Positions 8,664 to 17,788 of a DNA stretch of 42,064 nucleotides are shown here, piece by piece (within the stretch, counting starts at the first letter, position 1; every line of letters starts with the position of its first letter). Below the pieces are notes generated by a model, which did no database searches, was not told the DNA's origin, and saw only the letters and a program-made list of their open reading frames with translations. The stretch covers positions 1-42,064 of the forward strand of contig NZ_MLFN01000036.1 of the NCBI RefSeq assembly GCF_002095315.1, in the 5' to 3' direction. Both the position numbers and the translations under genes were made by a program. The stretch is from Pantoea conspicua. Its GTDB lineage: Bacteria > Pseudomonadota > Gammaproteobacteria > Enterobacterales > Enterobacteriaceae.

Positions 8664-10055
8664 CTATATCGCATCATCGGGCAGATTGAGATCCCGCCCT
8701 CGCGTCTCCGGGGCCACAAAGGTGGTGAAGAACCCGATGGCGGCCATCGCCGAGAAGTAGACCGCAATCGGCCACCAGTGGCCGCTGTAGGAGAGCATCG
8801 CCGCCGCGACAAGCGGCGCCGTACCACCAGAGAGAATCGAACCCAGCTCTTTGGCAAACGCCATTTTCGTGTAGCGATGATGGACACCGAACATCTCTAC
8901 GCCCCACGCCGCCTGCACGCCATAAATACCCAGTGACGCCAGCGCCATCCCCACCACAATGACCGGAATGATCAATGCCGGTTCGCGGCTATCCAGCAGC
9001 GTAAAGGCAGGCCAGGCATAGACCATCAGCAGCAGGCAGAACACGCGGTAGACCACCCGGCGGCCAAAACGGTCCGATAGCCAGCCCGCACAGGGGATAA
9101 TGATAAAGCCTAGCAGCGACGCCAGAAAAACGGCGGTGGTCGGCACTGATTTATCCACCATCAACACTTTAGCGACGTAGCCAACAATGAATCCCTGCGC
9201 CAGATAAGAAGGGCCATTTTCGCCGATACGCAGGCCGACCATGGTCCAGAAGGCGCGGGTGCGCTGAAAGAAAGGACGCGAGTCAACCGCGGGCTGGGTT
9301 GCCATCATGCCCGCACGCTCCGCCGCCATCTGCGCTTTTTTACGCTCAAAGACTGGCGTTTCACGCAGGTTACGTCGAATCCACAGTGCGACCAGCGCAA
9401 TCAGGGCGCTGCTGAGAAACGGGATACGCCAGCCCCACTCCAGCAGGCTTTGCTGATCCATCTGCACCACCACCAGCCAGACCAGCGAGGCCAGCAGCGT
9501 CCCGCTGTTAGACCCGAGCGCAATGACCGACGAAACCAGGCCGCGGCGTTCAACCGGCGCATATTCGCCCAGCATTACCGTACCGCCAGAGAGTTCGGCT
9601 CCCGCACCAAAGCCCTGAGTGAAGCGCAGCAGCACCAGACAGGCAGGTGCCCAGACGCCAATCGACGCATAGCTGGGGATTAAACCGATAAAGGTGGTGG
9701 AGACACCCATCAGGATGATAGTGGCAATCATCACCACTTTGCGCCCTTTGCGGTCACCGAGCCAGCCGAAGAACAGAGCTCCAATCGGTCGGGCAATAAA
9801 GCCGACTGACCAGGTGGCGAAGCTGGAGAGCAGCGCCATGGCCGGGGTCGATTCCGGGAAGAAAACGTCACCAAAAATAATGCCGGCGGCAAGGCCGTAG
9901 AGCGCGAAATCCGCGTACTCCATCGCCGTGCCTAACCAGCATGAGAAAGTGGCGCGCCAGAAATCTTTGCGGCCTGAGGGGGTATTAAACCGCTCGTCGG
10001 CGGCTGAAGTGGAAGGCAGTGATGCCTGCTGCTTAACGGTGCTGTGTGCCGTCAT
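8664..10055 (-). CDS. MFS transporter, metabolite:H+ symporter (MHS) family
   Basis: A 463-aa, 12-helix carrier of the ProP/ShiA/KgtP type. The cytoplasmic loop motif GWLGDRKGRKVVM after helix 2, the RFTQGFGAGAELSGG segment and GWRIPFL in mid-protein are all characteristic. The ATG at 10055 has AGGGA upstream; longer in-frame starts to 10136 have none. MHS carriers take carboxylates, betaines or similar small solutes, and the adjacent nucleoside hydrolase suggests, without proof, a nucleoside-related or pentose-acid substrate. A promoter with an embedded operator lies about 260 bp upstream. Confidence 0.87.
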   Translation of the reverse strand: MTAHSTVKQQASLPSTSAADERFNTPSGRKDFWRATFSCWLGTAMEYADFALYGLAAGIIFGDVFFPESTPAMALLSSFATWSVGFIARPIGALFFGWLGDRKGRKVVMIATIILMGVSTTFIGLIPSYASIGVWAPACLVLLRFTQGFGAGAELSGGTVMLGEYAPVERRGLVSSVIALGSNSGTLLASLVWLVVVQMDQQSLLEWGWRIPFLSSALIALVALWIRRNLRETPVFERKKAQMAAERAGMMATQPAVDSRPFFQRTRAFWTMVGLRIGENGPSYLAQGFIVGYVAKVLMVDKSVPTTAVFLASLLGFIIIPCAGWLSDRFGRRVVYRVFCLLLMVYAWPAFTLLDSREPALIIPVIVVGMALASLGIYGVQAAWGVEMFGVHHRYTKMAFAKELGSILSGGTAPLVAAAMLSYSGHWWPIAVYFSAMAAIGFFTTFVAPETRGRDLNLPDDAI

Positions 10056-10643
10056 AACCCGGTCCCTGTATGAGTATGCAGATCGAAAAACGCCCGTCCA
10101 TGGGTCGGTTCCCTGATTGTTAGCGGAACATCCCAACGGCGACGTTCGGTTGACTAACCATGATGAAAGGTTAAGGGATTCCCTGGTGTTGGAATCGTTC
10201 TCCTCGCTCGTTTTCGCCGATCTTTTTTGACCGGTCGCTTTAATGGAGCGAATGTAACTTCACAATCAATGGTGCCTGCCGTGCATCGTGCACCGTGAGC
10301 AATCACTGGGGACGTAGTGTATCTACGCGCGTAGATAAATCAATAGATCTTCAGGTAACGCGTTAGATAAATTTCATTATTACATTGCGTCACCAGCGAT
10401 TTTTATCACCAATTCAGCCTGTTACACGACTTCTCCTGCACAAAAAAAATACACTGCACTCTGTAAATTAGCATTTTCTCTTATCATTAAGCTAAATCGA
10501 TAAGCGATACCTTTCATCGCGATCTGTTATCGCACAGCGCTGTTACCCCCTTATGACAGCCTGAGCATTCTCCTAAAAAAGAGGCGGGGATTGGCAAACG
10601 CAGGCAATGCTTTACCCTGAGGTGAAGAGAGGAAAGGAGGGTT
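10056..10643. other. 588-bp divergent intergenic region
   Basis: It lies between the leftward MHS transporter gene and the rightward histidine phosphatase gene. It holds a leftward promoter with two palindromic sites (10316-10365). The roughly 250-nt leader between that promoter and the transporter ATG contains no convincing ORF or recognised riboswitch. The right half is AT-rich and I see no further gene in it. Confidence 0.6.
10316..10365 (-). promoter_or_regulatory. Leftward promoter with palindromic operator in its spacer, plus a second site
   Basis: On the minus strand TTGATT (10343-10338) and TACACT (10321-10316) are 16 bp apart. The spacer is occupied by the palindrome TATCTACGCGCGTAGATA (10320-10337). 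A related site, TAACGCGTTA (10356-10365), lies upstream; the two centres are 32 bp apart, close to three helical turns. Both share the flank ATTTATCTA. This is how a repressor would shut the MHS transporter gene. The neighbouring LacI protein is the first candidate. Confidence 0.6.
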
Positions 10644-11198
10644 ATGACGATTATTTTAATGCGGCACGGTAAGCCAGACCACCCGCCTGGCCCCCGGCAC
10701 AACGTGCAGGCGCTGGCGGAGTGGTGCGAAGCCTACGATCTGTCACAGGTCAGCGACGGTCCACCGCCGCGTAGCCTCTCCATTGCGCGTCAGGCAACGG
10801 TAGTGGTTTGCAGCCCGTTGCCCCGTGCCCGCTCATCACTGAGCCAGCTCGGTTTGCAACCGCATGAGGTCGATGCGCTATTCAGTGAGGTCGCGGTACC
10901 GCTGTTACCTGGCAGTCAGCTCCAGTTACCGACGCTGCTCTGGCTGGCGCTGCTGCGGGTATTGTGGCTGTGCGGCTATGCCGGTCAGTCGGAATCGCTG
11001 CGGCACGCACGCCATCGCGCCTCGCTGGCCGCCGATCGCTTAATAGAACATGCCCGACAGGGAACAGTGCTGCTGCTGGGGCACGGCATCATGAATAAAA
11101 TGATCGCCCGCGAGCTGCGCAAACGCGGCTGGCAGGCGGAAAAACATGCCAGCAGCCGTCACTGGAGCTCGGCGATTTATCATCGGCCGTTTATCTGA
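10644..11198 (+). CDS. Histidine phosphatase superfamily protein
   Basis: A 184-aa phosphoglycerate-mutase-like phosphatase. The phosphohistidine motif RHG is at 7-9 (ILMRHGKPD), the SPLPRAR segment supplies the second arginine, and the second catalytic histidine is H147 in LLLGHGIMNK. GGAGG precedes the ATG by 4-5 bp. Substrate cannot be told; members act on phosphosugars, phosphoproteins or cobalamin intermediates. Its 3' end overlaps the convergent beta-propeller gene by 19 bp. Confidence 0.85.
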   Translation: MTIILMRHGKPDHPPGPRHNVQALAEWCEAYDLSQVSDGPPPRSLSIARQATVVVCSPLPRARSSLSQLGLQPHEVDALFSEVAVPLLPGSQLQLPTLLWLALLRVLWLCGYAGQSESLRHARHRASLAADRLIEHARQGTVLLLGHGIMNKMIARELRKRGWQAEKHASSRHWSSAIYHRPFI

Positions 11199-12145
11199 TC
11201 GCGCGAAAAGTAGCTTAACACTTCACAACCGGTCCCCACCCGCGGCGTGGCAATCACCTTCCGCTGTGCCAGATCAATCACGCTTAGCGTGCCATCGCCC
11301 TGATTAGCGATCAGCAACAGCTGCTTGTCAGGGCTGAAGCAGCCATCCATCGGCGTGTTGCCGACCGCAATATCGCCGAGCGGATTCAGCAGGTCGTCAA
11401 ACAGGGTAATGACCGGCTCCCCCTCACCTATCGCTACCAACAGCTCGCCATCGGCGCTGAACCGCACCACCTGACATGCACGCTGATGACCCGGCAGCGC
11501 CAGTCGCTGACGAATCCGGTGACTCTGCCGATCAATAACGTAGAGCAGCGGCGCATCGGCGGCACTCGCCACCAGGTAAGGATGTTTGGGTGACGCGGCG
11601 ATACCGGCAATCGGCCCTGGCAGCAGAATAGTATCGATGATCCGCCCTTCCGCTTCGCACAGATCGACCACCGTGATGGTCGCGTCCTCTTCGTTATCAG
11701 TAAATAACTTGCGACCGCTGGGTGACAGCGTCAGGCGATGCGCATTATGGGAAGGGATCGGAATCACTTTTTCCAGCTGGTCAGTGATCGGATCGATCAC
11801 CGCCACCGCGGCACTCTCCTCACAGCAGAGATAAACTTTGCCGTCGCGGCCCAGCTGACCACTGTGCGGCGCCCGCAGCGGCGACAGGTCAATGAAGCCG
11901 CTAATCTCCCGCCGCTGTAAATCAATAATCGCCACTTTATGACCCGGATGCGGATTGTTACCGTGAACGCCATCGCCATAAATCGGCACATAGGCTTTGC
12001 CCCATGCCGTTAACATCACCAGTTCGTGCGGCCGCGGCGGAAAGGCGTTAAGTTCCCGCTGCACCGCAAATGTCTCCGGGTTAAGAAACAGGACGCGGTT
12101 ACCCTGTTTGTCCACCGCCAGTAAACCGTGAGATTCACTCTGCAT
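11180..12145 (-). CDS. YncE-like beta-propeller protein (cytoplasmic)
   Basis: A 321-aa protein made of repeated beta-propeller blades, each ending in a motif such as KVAIIDLQ, AVAVIDPIT, ITVVDLCEA, LLYVIDRQS and LSVIDLAQ. This is the YVTN/YncE arrangement. No signal peptide is seen, unlike E. coli YncE, so it should stay in the cytoplasm. The ATG at 12145 follows AAGGAG at 5 bp and is better placed than the GTG at 12151. A binding or scaffold role is typical of the fold; no catalytic residues are evident and no partner is suggested by neighbours. Confidence 0.78.
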   Translation of the reverse strand: MQSESHGLLAVDKQGNRVLFLNPETFAVQRELNAFPPRPHELVMLTAWGKAYVPIYGDGVHGNNPHPGHKVAIIDLQRREISGFIDLSPLRAPHSGQLGRDGKVYLCCEESAAVAVIDPITDQLEKVIPIPSHNAHRLTLSPSGRKLFTDNEEDATITVVDLCEAEGRIIDTILLPGPIAGIAASPKHPYLVASAADAPLLYVIDRQSHRIRQRLALPGHQRACQVVRFSADGELLVAIGEGEPVITLFDDLLNPLGDIAVGNTPMDGCFSPDKQLLLIANQGDGTLSVIDLAQRKVIATPRVGTGCEVLSYFSRDQINGR

Positions 12146-12648
12146 GCGCACTCCTTTCTCAGTAAGACCTTCTTAAGCGTAGACAATCGTCGACGCACGA
12201 CACGATGTTAGCGATTGATGAGCGGAGCTAACGCGGCCATTTAAGCGCAATCCGGCAGCGGCAAGGCAACCTGGCCACGGCACAGGCTATTCCTCTGCGG
12301 CGTGATTCAGAATTTCCTTATAAAGCGATTAAAGCGAGGCGAAATAAAAGATTAAGGCTGATTAACGTATTATATTTATCGGCTGGCCGGTTTATTTCCG
12401 TATTATCCGAAAGTCGAAAAAAGAAATAGCTTATGTGTAAATAATGTTTTATTAAAAAGGTGCAGTGCAATTTAAAACAGCCGTGAGGAAACTATCGCGC
12501 GCTTTTACACTGCGCCACCATCAGGGAAACCCTTTAATAATTCCCGCACTCATTGAAACTGCAGCCAGGCTGCAACGCCCCGCTATGTCATTAATTATCG
12601 GGCGCGCTTTCTGCAATATGACGGGAAAATAAAAACAACAGGTGCACC
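12146..12648. other. 503-bp AT-rich intergenic region
   Basis: It lies between divergent genes, the propeller and the glycosyltransferase. The part from 12300 to 12480 is markedly AT-rich, with several -10-like hexamers, and would suit an H-NS-silenced promoter. I found no gene, tRNA or recognised operator in it. Confidence 0.5.
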
Positions 12649-13662
12649 ATGAGTTTACATCGCCAACGCCCTGCGCATAAGATCTGGCGCAACTGGAAAA
12701 GAATATCATTCAGTAGTCAGATGTTATGGAATAAAAAGCGACACGGCCTCTTTAGCGCACCGGAATATGATCCGGAGCAGGAAGAGAATGTGGTGCTGAT
12801 ATCGCAGCAGAAAAGCCTGCCGGAGATTCCGAAGATTGTCTGGATGTACTGGCATAACGATCAGCTGCCCACCTCAATGGCGCTGAACATCAGTAAAATC
12901 CGTCGGGATAATCCCGATCACCAGGTTTATCTGATTACCCGGCATACCCTGTCGCAATGGCTGCCCGATCTCGACTTTATCACTGCCGATCTGACGCTGG
13001 CCCATAAAAGTGAAATTATTCGTCTTGAACTGATTCACCGCTACGGCGGCATCGGCATTGATTGCAGTACCCTGCTGTTTGAAGATCTTGCCTGGGTGCA
13101 TCGTGTTCACCAGGAGCGATCGATGGATGTGATCGGCTATTACCGCGAACAATGGACCCTGAACTTTCTCGCGCCGGTGATTGAAAGCTGGTTTGTCGCC
13201 GCGGCGCCACAAAACCTGTTTATCCGCGAGTGGCTGAAGCAGCTGGCGCCGGTTAAAAATGTCGGCATCCAGAACTATTTTCAGGATCTGAAAAAGCGCG
13301 ATGATTTCCCGATGATTGTGCAGAATATGGATAATCCATCGCGTCAGTTGCTGTCGCTGGCACAGCAGGTGGCGATGCGCGAATACCGTCGCGCCAATCT
13401 CTATCTGCGTAAAGGGGAAGCCAATGCTTACTTTTACCAGCGCCTTCACGCCGACAGCAGCAGCGCCTTCGCCCATTCCGTGCTGTTTCAGCAACGGCCG
13501 CAATCACCACCGCCGATCATTAAATTAACCGGGAACGAGCGGCTGCATCTCGACTTTAATCTGCGGCTGGGATTGTATAATCGCCGCAGCCTGATGGGTG
13601 AGATGATGCAGCAGACCGCACCGACGCTGGCACTGCCGCTAACCGTCAAAGCGCGCGCGTAA
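12649..13662 (+). CDS. Capsular polysaccharide synthesis-type glycosyltransferase
   Basis: A 337-aa sugar transferase resembling the Caps_synth/GT32-like group. The nucleotide-sugar part starts with PKIVWMYWHND (61-71) and reaches the metal-site region EIIRLELIHRYGGIGIDCS (122-140), in which only D138 of the usual DxD remains clear. The C-terminal 150 residues have no motif I recognise. AGGTG precedes the ATG. No other capsule gene is near, so the acceptor is unknown. The 3' end overlaps the convergent LysR gene by 24 bp. Confidence 0.8.
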   Translation: MSLHRQRPAHKIWRNWKRISFSSQMLWNKKRHGLFSAPEYDPEQEENVVLISQQKSLPEIPKIVWMYWHNDQLPTSMALNISKIRRDNPDHQVYLITRHTLSQWLPDLDFITADLTLAHKSEIIRLELIHRYGGIGIDCSTLLFEDLAWVHRVHQERSMDVIGYYREQWTLNFLAPVIESWFVAAAPQNLFIREWLKQLAPVKNVGIQNYFQDLKKRDDFPMIVQNMDNPSRQLLSLAQQVAMREYRRANLYLRKGEANAYFYQRLHADSSSAFAHSVLFQQRPQSPPPIIKLTGNERLHLDFNLRLGLYNRRSLMGEMMQQTAPTLALPLTVKARA

Positions 13663-14556
13663 CCAGTGGGTAAAGGTGGTGACGGCACGTGGCACCTGTG
13701 CCGCCCAGGGCCGCACAATCCACAGGCGGGCGGCGAACGCCTCGACCGCCTGCCATTCTGGCAGCACCTGTTGCAGTGCACCGTCCGCCAGCGCCGCCCT
13801 GGCGCTGAAGTCGGGCAGCATCGCAATGCCTAAACCCTGCAGCGCCGCATCACGGATCGACTCACTGTTATTGGTGGCAAAACAGCCCTGAATCTGCACC
13901 TGAATCCGTTCATCACCGCCGCCGCTCACAAAGCTCCAGCGTGGCGCTTCCACCCCGCGTGGATAGTACAGGCAGTTATGCCGGGCCAGATCCTGTGGCA
14001 TAACCGGCAGCCCGTGCGCAGCCAGATAGGCCGGTGAGGCCACCAGTAGCGTACGTGTATCACACAGCGGCAGTGCCACGTGGGTTTCTGGCAGCCTGTC
14101 ACTGTGGCGTATCGCCAGATCAAACCCTTCACTGCTCAGCGACACAATACGGTCAGTGACGTCCAGCTGCAGGCGAACCTGCGGATAGTCATGCAGAAAC
14201 TCGCCAATAAGCGGCACCAGCTGCTGACGGGCAAAGGCTACCGGCGCGGTGACCCGCACCAGACCACGCACCGGACCGGCGGTATCACGCACGCTGAAAA
14301 AGCTCTGTTCGATGCGGGCAAACGGTTCGCGCAGCTCCTCCACCAGCTTTTCACCCGCTGAGGTCAGCCGCATGCTGCGGGTGGTGCGCTGAACCAGCAA
14401 TACGCCCGCCATCTGCTCCAGCTCTTTGATTTTCTGACTCATCGCCGCTTTGCTAACGTCGAGACGCTCTGCGGCACGGGTAAAACTGCCCTGCTCCGCC
14501 AGCACCGTCAGCCAGTGCAGATGATCCCATAGCGTATCGGTCTTCATCTCTTTCAT
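13639..14556 (-). CDS. LysR-family transcriptional regulator
   Basis: A 305-aa LTTR with an N-terminal winged helix (residues 12-71; GSFTRAAERLDVSKAAMSQK) and a two-lobed effector domain. The sequence resembles the CrgA/DmlR-like branch, with PVRGLVRVTAPVAFARQQL after the linker. It is divergent from a tautomerase gene with a 112-bp gap, the usual layout of an LTTR and its target. Either ATG at 14556 or the one at 14547 could be used; neither has a strong ribosome site. Confidence 0.9.
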   Translation of the reverse strand: MKEMKTDTLWDHLHWLTVLAEQGSFTRAAERLDVSKAAMSQKIKELEQMAGVLLVQRTTRSMRLTSAGEKLVEELREPFARIEQSFFSVRDTAGPVRGLVRVTAPVAFARQQLVPLIGEFLHDYPQVRLQLDVTDRIVSLSSEGFDLAIRHSDRLPETHVALPLCDTRTLLVASPAYLAAHGLPVMPQDLARHNCLYYPRGVEAPRWSFVSGGGDERIQVQIQGCFATNNSESIRDAALQGLGIAMLPDFSARAALADGALQQVLPEWQAVEAFAARLWIVRPWAAQVPRAVTTFTHWLRARFDG

Positions 14557-14564
14557 TTACATTG

Positions 14565-14578
14565 TTCAATATAATGAA
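14565..14578. promoter_or_regulatory. Candidate LTTR-type operator
   Basis: TTCAATATAATGAA is an imperfect palindrome of the LysR T-N11-A kind, 9 bp before the LysR start, where autoregulation would act. A weak rightward promoter for the tautomerase (TATAGT at about 14627) lies beyond it. Confidence 0.4.
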
Positions 14579-14668
14579 TAATCAGTTCAGGCTACGCGCT
14601 TTTTCACGGCAGATAAAGGGGTCACTATAGTCGTAACAGACACGCTTTTTTACCGCGAGGAACCGCCA

Positions 14669-15058
14669 ATGCCACTGCTGCAATTTGATGTTATTCAGGG
14701 TCGTTCAGAATCAGAACTGCGCACGCTGCTGGATGCGGCACACCGTGCCGTACTCACCGCTTTTCAGGTGCCTGAGCGCGATCGCTACCAGATTATTCAG
14801 GAAAACAAGCGGTATCAGATGGTGTTTCAGGATACCGGGCTGGGATTCAGCCGCAGCGATAATCTGGTGATGGTGCGGGTCTACACCAGCCCGCGCAGCA
14901 GCGAACAGAAACAGTATTTTATGGCCGAACTGGCGCGTGAACTGCGGGAGAACTGCGGCGTACAGGGCAACGATTTGATGATCAGCTTTATTACCAATGA
15001 CAAAGGCGACTGGAGCTTTGCCGATGGCGAAGCACAATACCTGAACGGCAAACTCTGA
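14669..15058 (+). CDS. Tautomerase family protein
   Basis: A 129-aa member of the tautomerase (4-oxalocrotonate tautomerase-like) superfamily. The N-terminal proline that acts as catalytic base follows the initiator Met (MPLLQFDVIQGRS), and the beta-alpha-beta pattern repeats in the second half around VRVYTSPRSSEQKQYFM. A second family landmark is the NDLMISFITNDKGDWSF segment. GAGGAA precedes the ATG. It is divergent from, and probably controlled by, the LysR gene. The substrate is unknown. Confidence 0.87.
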   Translation: MPLLQFDVIQGRSESELRTLLDAAHRAVLTAFQVPERDRYQIIQENKRYQMVFQDTGLGFSRSDNLVMVRVYTSPRSSEQKQYFMAELARELRENCGVQGNDLMISFITNDKGDWSFADGEAQYLNGKL

Positions 15059-15278
15059 AATTGCGGTCCACTTTGCTTCACTGACGGTGCGCGCCAGCCG
15101 CCGTCAGGGCTGATCCCCCTCTGATACCCGCTTTCACCAATATGATCCTCACCGCACAAATCTGGCTGGATATGTTGCAGCCGGATTACAGCCAATATAG
15201 ATTGTCGAAAAACCATCCCCCCGAAGGTGGCCGGCAATTCTGAAGTGCCGCGTACTCATATCAAGAGAGGATTTGCCG

Positions 15279-17570
15279 TTGTCCGAATTAGCGTCACTTG
15301 GGCTGTTTCTGGCCGCCATTGCTATCTATTCCTGTAAAGCCGGGCGTAACAAATTTTGGTTCTTCGTGGTGTTAATCCTGCTGGTGTTGTTTGTGGTGCT
15401 GAATGCGACGCTCTATGCCAGCAACTATTTCACCGGCGATGGCATCAATGATGCGGTGCTCTATACCCTGACCAACAGCCTGACCGGTGCGGGCGTCAGT
15501 AAATACGTGGTGCCCGGCATCGGGCTGATCATCGTGCTGTTTTTGCTGTTCTGCCTGCTGTCGTGGATATTGCGACGGCGTGAACGGCCGCATCATATCG
15601 GCTGGTCGCTGCTGGCGGTCGCCTGCGCGCTGGGTTCAGTGCAGACCACGCCTGCGTTTCGTCAGGTAACGTCGCTGATCGTGTCGCATACCCAGCTGGC
15701 TGATTCCGATTTTGACGCCTTTTATAGAGTGCCGCGTAACCGCATTGCGCAGCCTCACCTCAACGTGGTCTATATCTACGGCGAAAGTCTGGAACGCACC
15801 TATTTTGACCAGCACGCCTTTCCCGGCCTGGCACCGGAACTCAGCCGCCTGAAAGAGCAGAGTATCGATTTCAGCCAGACCGAGCAGCTGCCAGGCACCG
15901 ACTACACCATCGCGGGTATGGTTGCCTCAATGTGCGGCATTCCGCTGTTTGCGCCGTTTGACGGCAATGCCTCAGCCTCGCTCTCCAGCTTCTACCCGCA
16001 GAACGTCTGCCTGGGTGACATCCTGAAAAATTCCGGTTATCAGAACTGGTTTATTCAGGGCGCTGACCTGCGTTTCGCCGGTAAAGATGTGTTCCTGAAA
16101 TCGCACGGCTTCGATCCGGCCAACCTGTATGGCGCGCAGGAGCTGAAAAGCCGCGTTGCCGATCCGACCTATCGCAATAACTGGGGTTACTACGACGATA
16201 CGGTAATGGATGAGGTGTTTGAAAAGTATCAGGAACTGTCACAATCCAATAAACCTTTTGCGCTGTTCACCCTGACGGTCGATACCCATCATCCCGACGG
16301 CTTTATCTCCCGTAGTTGTGAACGCAAGAGCTACAGCTTTGAGGGTAAACCGAACCAGTCATTTAGCGCGGTCGCCTGTTCGCAGGAGCACATCGCGCGG
16401 CTGATTGAGCGGATCAAAGCCTCGCCGTGGTTTAAACAGACGGTGATTGTGGTCACCTCCGACCACCTGGCGATGAATAACACCGCCCATCAGTACCTGA
16501 TTAAGCAGCCGCGCCACGATCTCTTTATGGTGATCCGCGGCGATAAACCGCAGGCGGAAGTGATTGATGCGCGCCGCAGTACGCTGGATAACGGCGCGAC
16601 GCTGCTGGATATTCTCGGTGGCGATAACGCGATTGGCCTGGGGCGCAGCAGCCTGAGCAGTATCTCGCTCTCGACCCAGTTTGAAGAGATGAAAACCAAA
16701 GTGGTGAGCTGGAAGCCCGACATTATCCAGCTGTGGAATTTCCCGAAGATGATGGACAGCTTTACCGTTGATCAGACGAAGAATACCTTCAGCTTCTCGG
16801 GCACCACCTTTAAATTACCGATCCTGTTCCGCATCAGCGATAAGCACGTGGAGCCGATGCCGGAAGGCGAATATTCAGCGCCGCTGCGCTATCAGCTGGC
16901 CGATTTCACCTCGACTGATAAGTTTCTCTGGGTCGATCGCTGTTTCAAAATGGCGCGCCTGTGGCAGCCGTCGCTGGCGCTGTCAGGTGATTTTTGTGTG
17001 GCCATGGGCCAGCTTGGCGCAACACCCACGGTGACGCTTATCGATCAGCCACAGTGGAAAGGCAAAGTGAAATTCCCGACCGCAGCCACCAGCGATGCGG
17101 CTTATCAGCGTAATCTGGCGCAGATCCGCATCGAGGATAATGACATTCGTTACAGCGCCGACAGCTTCAGGCTCGACGTGCCGGGTGCACCACAGAGCAT
17201 CAAACGTTTTAGCGGCATCTCGCGCCCGGAAAGCTGGGGCCGCTGGTCCAACGCCAATCTGGCACCGGAAGTGAAGATTGAGTACGTCGACCCGTTACCC
17301 GCGAAGTTTGACCTGGTGATTACCGCGCGCGCCTACGGGGCTAATGCCCATCGCCAGATCCCGGTGCGGGTCGGGGATCAGCAGCAGCTGTTGTCGCTGG
17401 GTGAAACCTTGTCGACCCATACGCTGCATTTTGACAACCCGACCGCCACGCATGAGCTGATCATTGCGCCGCCGGAGCCGCAGCTGAGTAATATCGGCAA
17501 CATTACCGGTCAGGACCCGCGCAAACTGGGTATTGGCATGGTGGAAATCAGGATCGTGCCGCAGTCGTAG
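15279..17570 (+). CDS. opgB: Phosphoglycerol transferase I OpgB (MdoB)
   Basis: OpgB transfers phosphoglycerol from phosphatidylglycerol to osmoregulated periplasmic glucans. The TTG at 15279 gives [11 protein letters not shown] and 763 aa, the length and N-terminus of E. coli OpgB. GAGG lies 8 bp before it; the TTG at 15273 is too close. Three or four N-terminal membrane helices (to about residue 110) are followed by a sulfatase-like periplasmic domain with [25 protein letters not shown] (nucleophile Thr region), [10 protein letters not shown] and TSDHLAMNN. The C-terminal [13 protein letters not shown] segment is also kept. It is transcribed alone. Confidence 0.96.
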   Translation: MSELASLGLFLAAIAIYSCKAGRNKFWFFVVLILLVLFVVLNATLYASNYFTGDGINDAVLYTLTNSLTGAGVSKYVVPGIGLIIVLFLLFCLLSWILRRRERPHHIGWSLLAVACALGSVQTTPAFRQVTSLIVSHTQLADSDFDAFYRVPRNRIAQPHLNVVYIYGESLERTYFDQHAFPGLAPELSRLKEQSIDFSQTEQLPGTDYTIAGMVASMCGIPLFAPFDGNASASLSSFYPQNVCLGDILKNSGYQNWFIQGADLRFAGKDVFLKSHGFDPANLYGAQELKSRVADPTYRNNWGYYDDTVMDEVFEKYQELSQSNKPFALFTLTVDTHHPDGFISRSCERKSYSFEGKPNQSFSAVACSQEHIARLIERIKASPWFKQTVIVVTSDHLAMNNTAHQYLIKQPRHDLFMVIRGDKPQAEVIDARRSTLDNGATLLDILGGDNAIGLGRSSLSSISLSTQFEEMKTKVVSWKPDIIQLWNFPKMMDSFTVDQTKNTFSFSGTTFKLPILFRISDKHVEPMPEGEYSAPLRYQLADFTSTDKFLWVDRCFKMARLWQPSLALSGDFCVAMGQLGATPTVTLIDQPQWKGKVKFPTAATSDAAYQRNLAQIRIEDNDIRYSADSFRLDVPGAPQSIKRFSGISRPESWGRWSNANLAPEVKIEYVDPLPAKFDLVITARAYGANAHRQIPVRVGDQQQLLSLGETLSTHTLHFDNPTATHELIIAPPEPQLSNIGNITGQDPRKLGIGMVEIRIVPQS

Positions 17571-17585
17571 CCTCTGCTTTTTCTG

Positions 17586-17615
17586 ATCTCCGCTGCGGCG
17601 TCACGCAGCGGAGAT
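17586..17615. terminator. Strong hairpin after opgB
   Basis: ATCTCCGCTGCG and CGCAGCGGAGAT form a perfect 12-bp stem with a 6-base loop, 15 bp after the opgB stop. No U-run follows on either strand, so it may stabilise the mRNA 3' end or work with Rho rather than terminate intrinsically. Confidence 0.55.
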
Positions 17616-17788
17616 CATCCCGCCCTCAACGTAAAAGTTTGCGAGATCGCTCGCAACCCAATTCACGTTACTTGTTGAACTAATTGATATTTTCATGCAA
17701 GGCGCGCAAAATAACACCCGCTTTGTGGCGCCCTTTGCTGGACCTGTCATCATGCCGCTATCACCGTATTGCCGAAGGAGAGGCAACC

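Noticed and set aside
13488..13826. A 112-codon minus-strand frame at the glycosyltransferase/LysR junction
   Set aside because: Arg/Cys-rich composition and full overlap with two well-supported genes mark it as a shadow.
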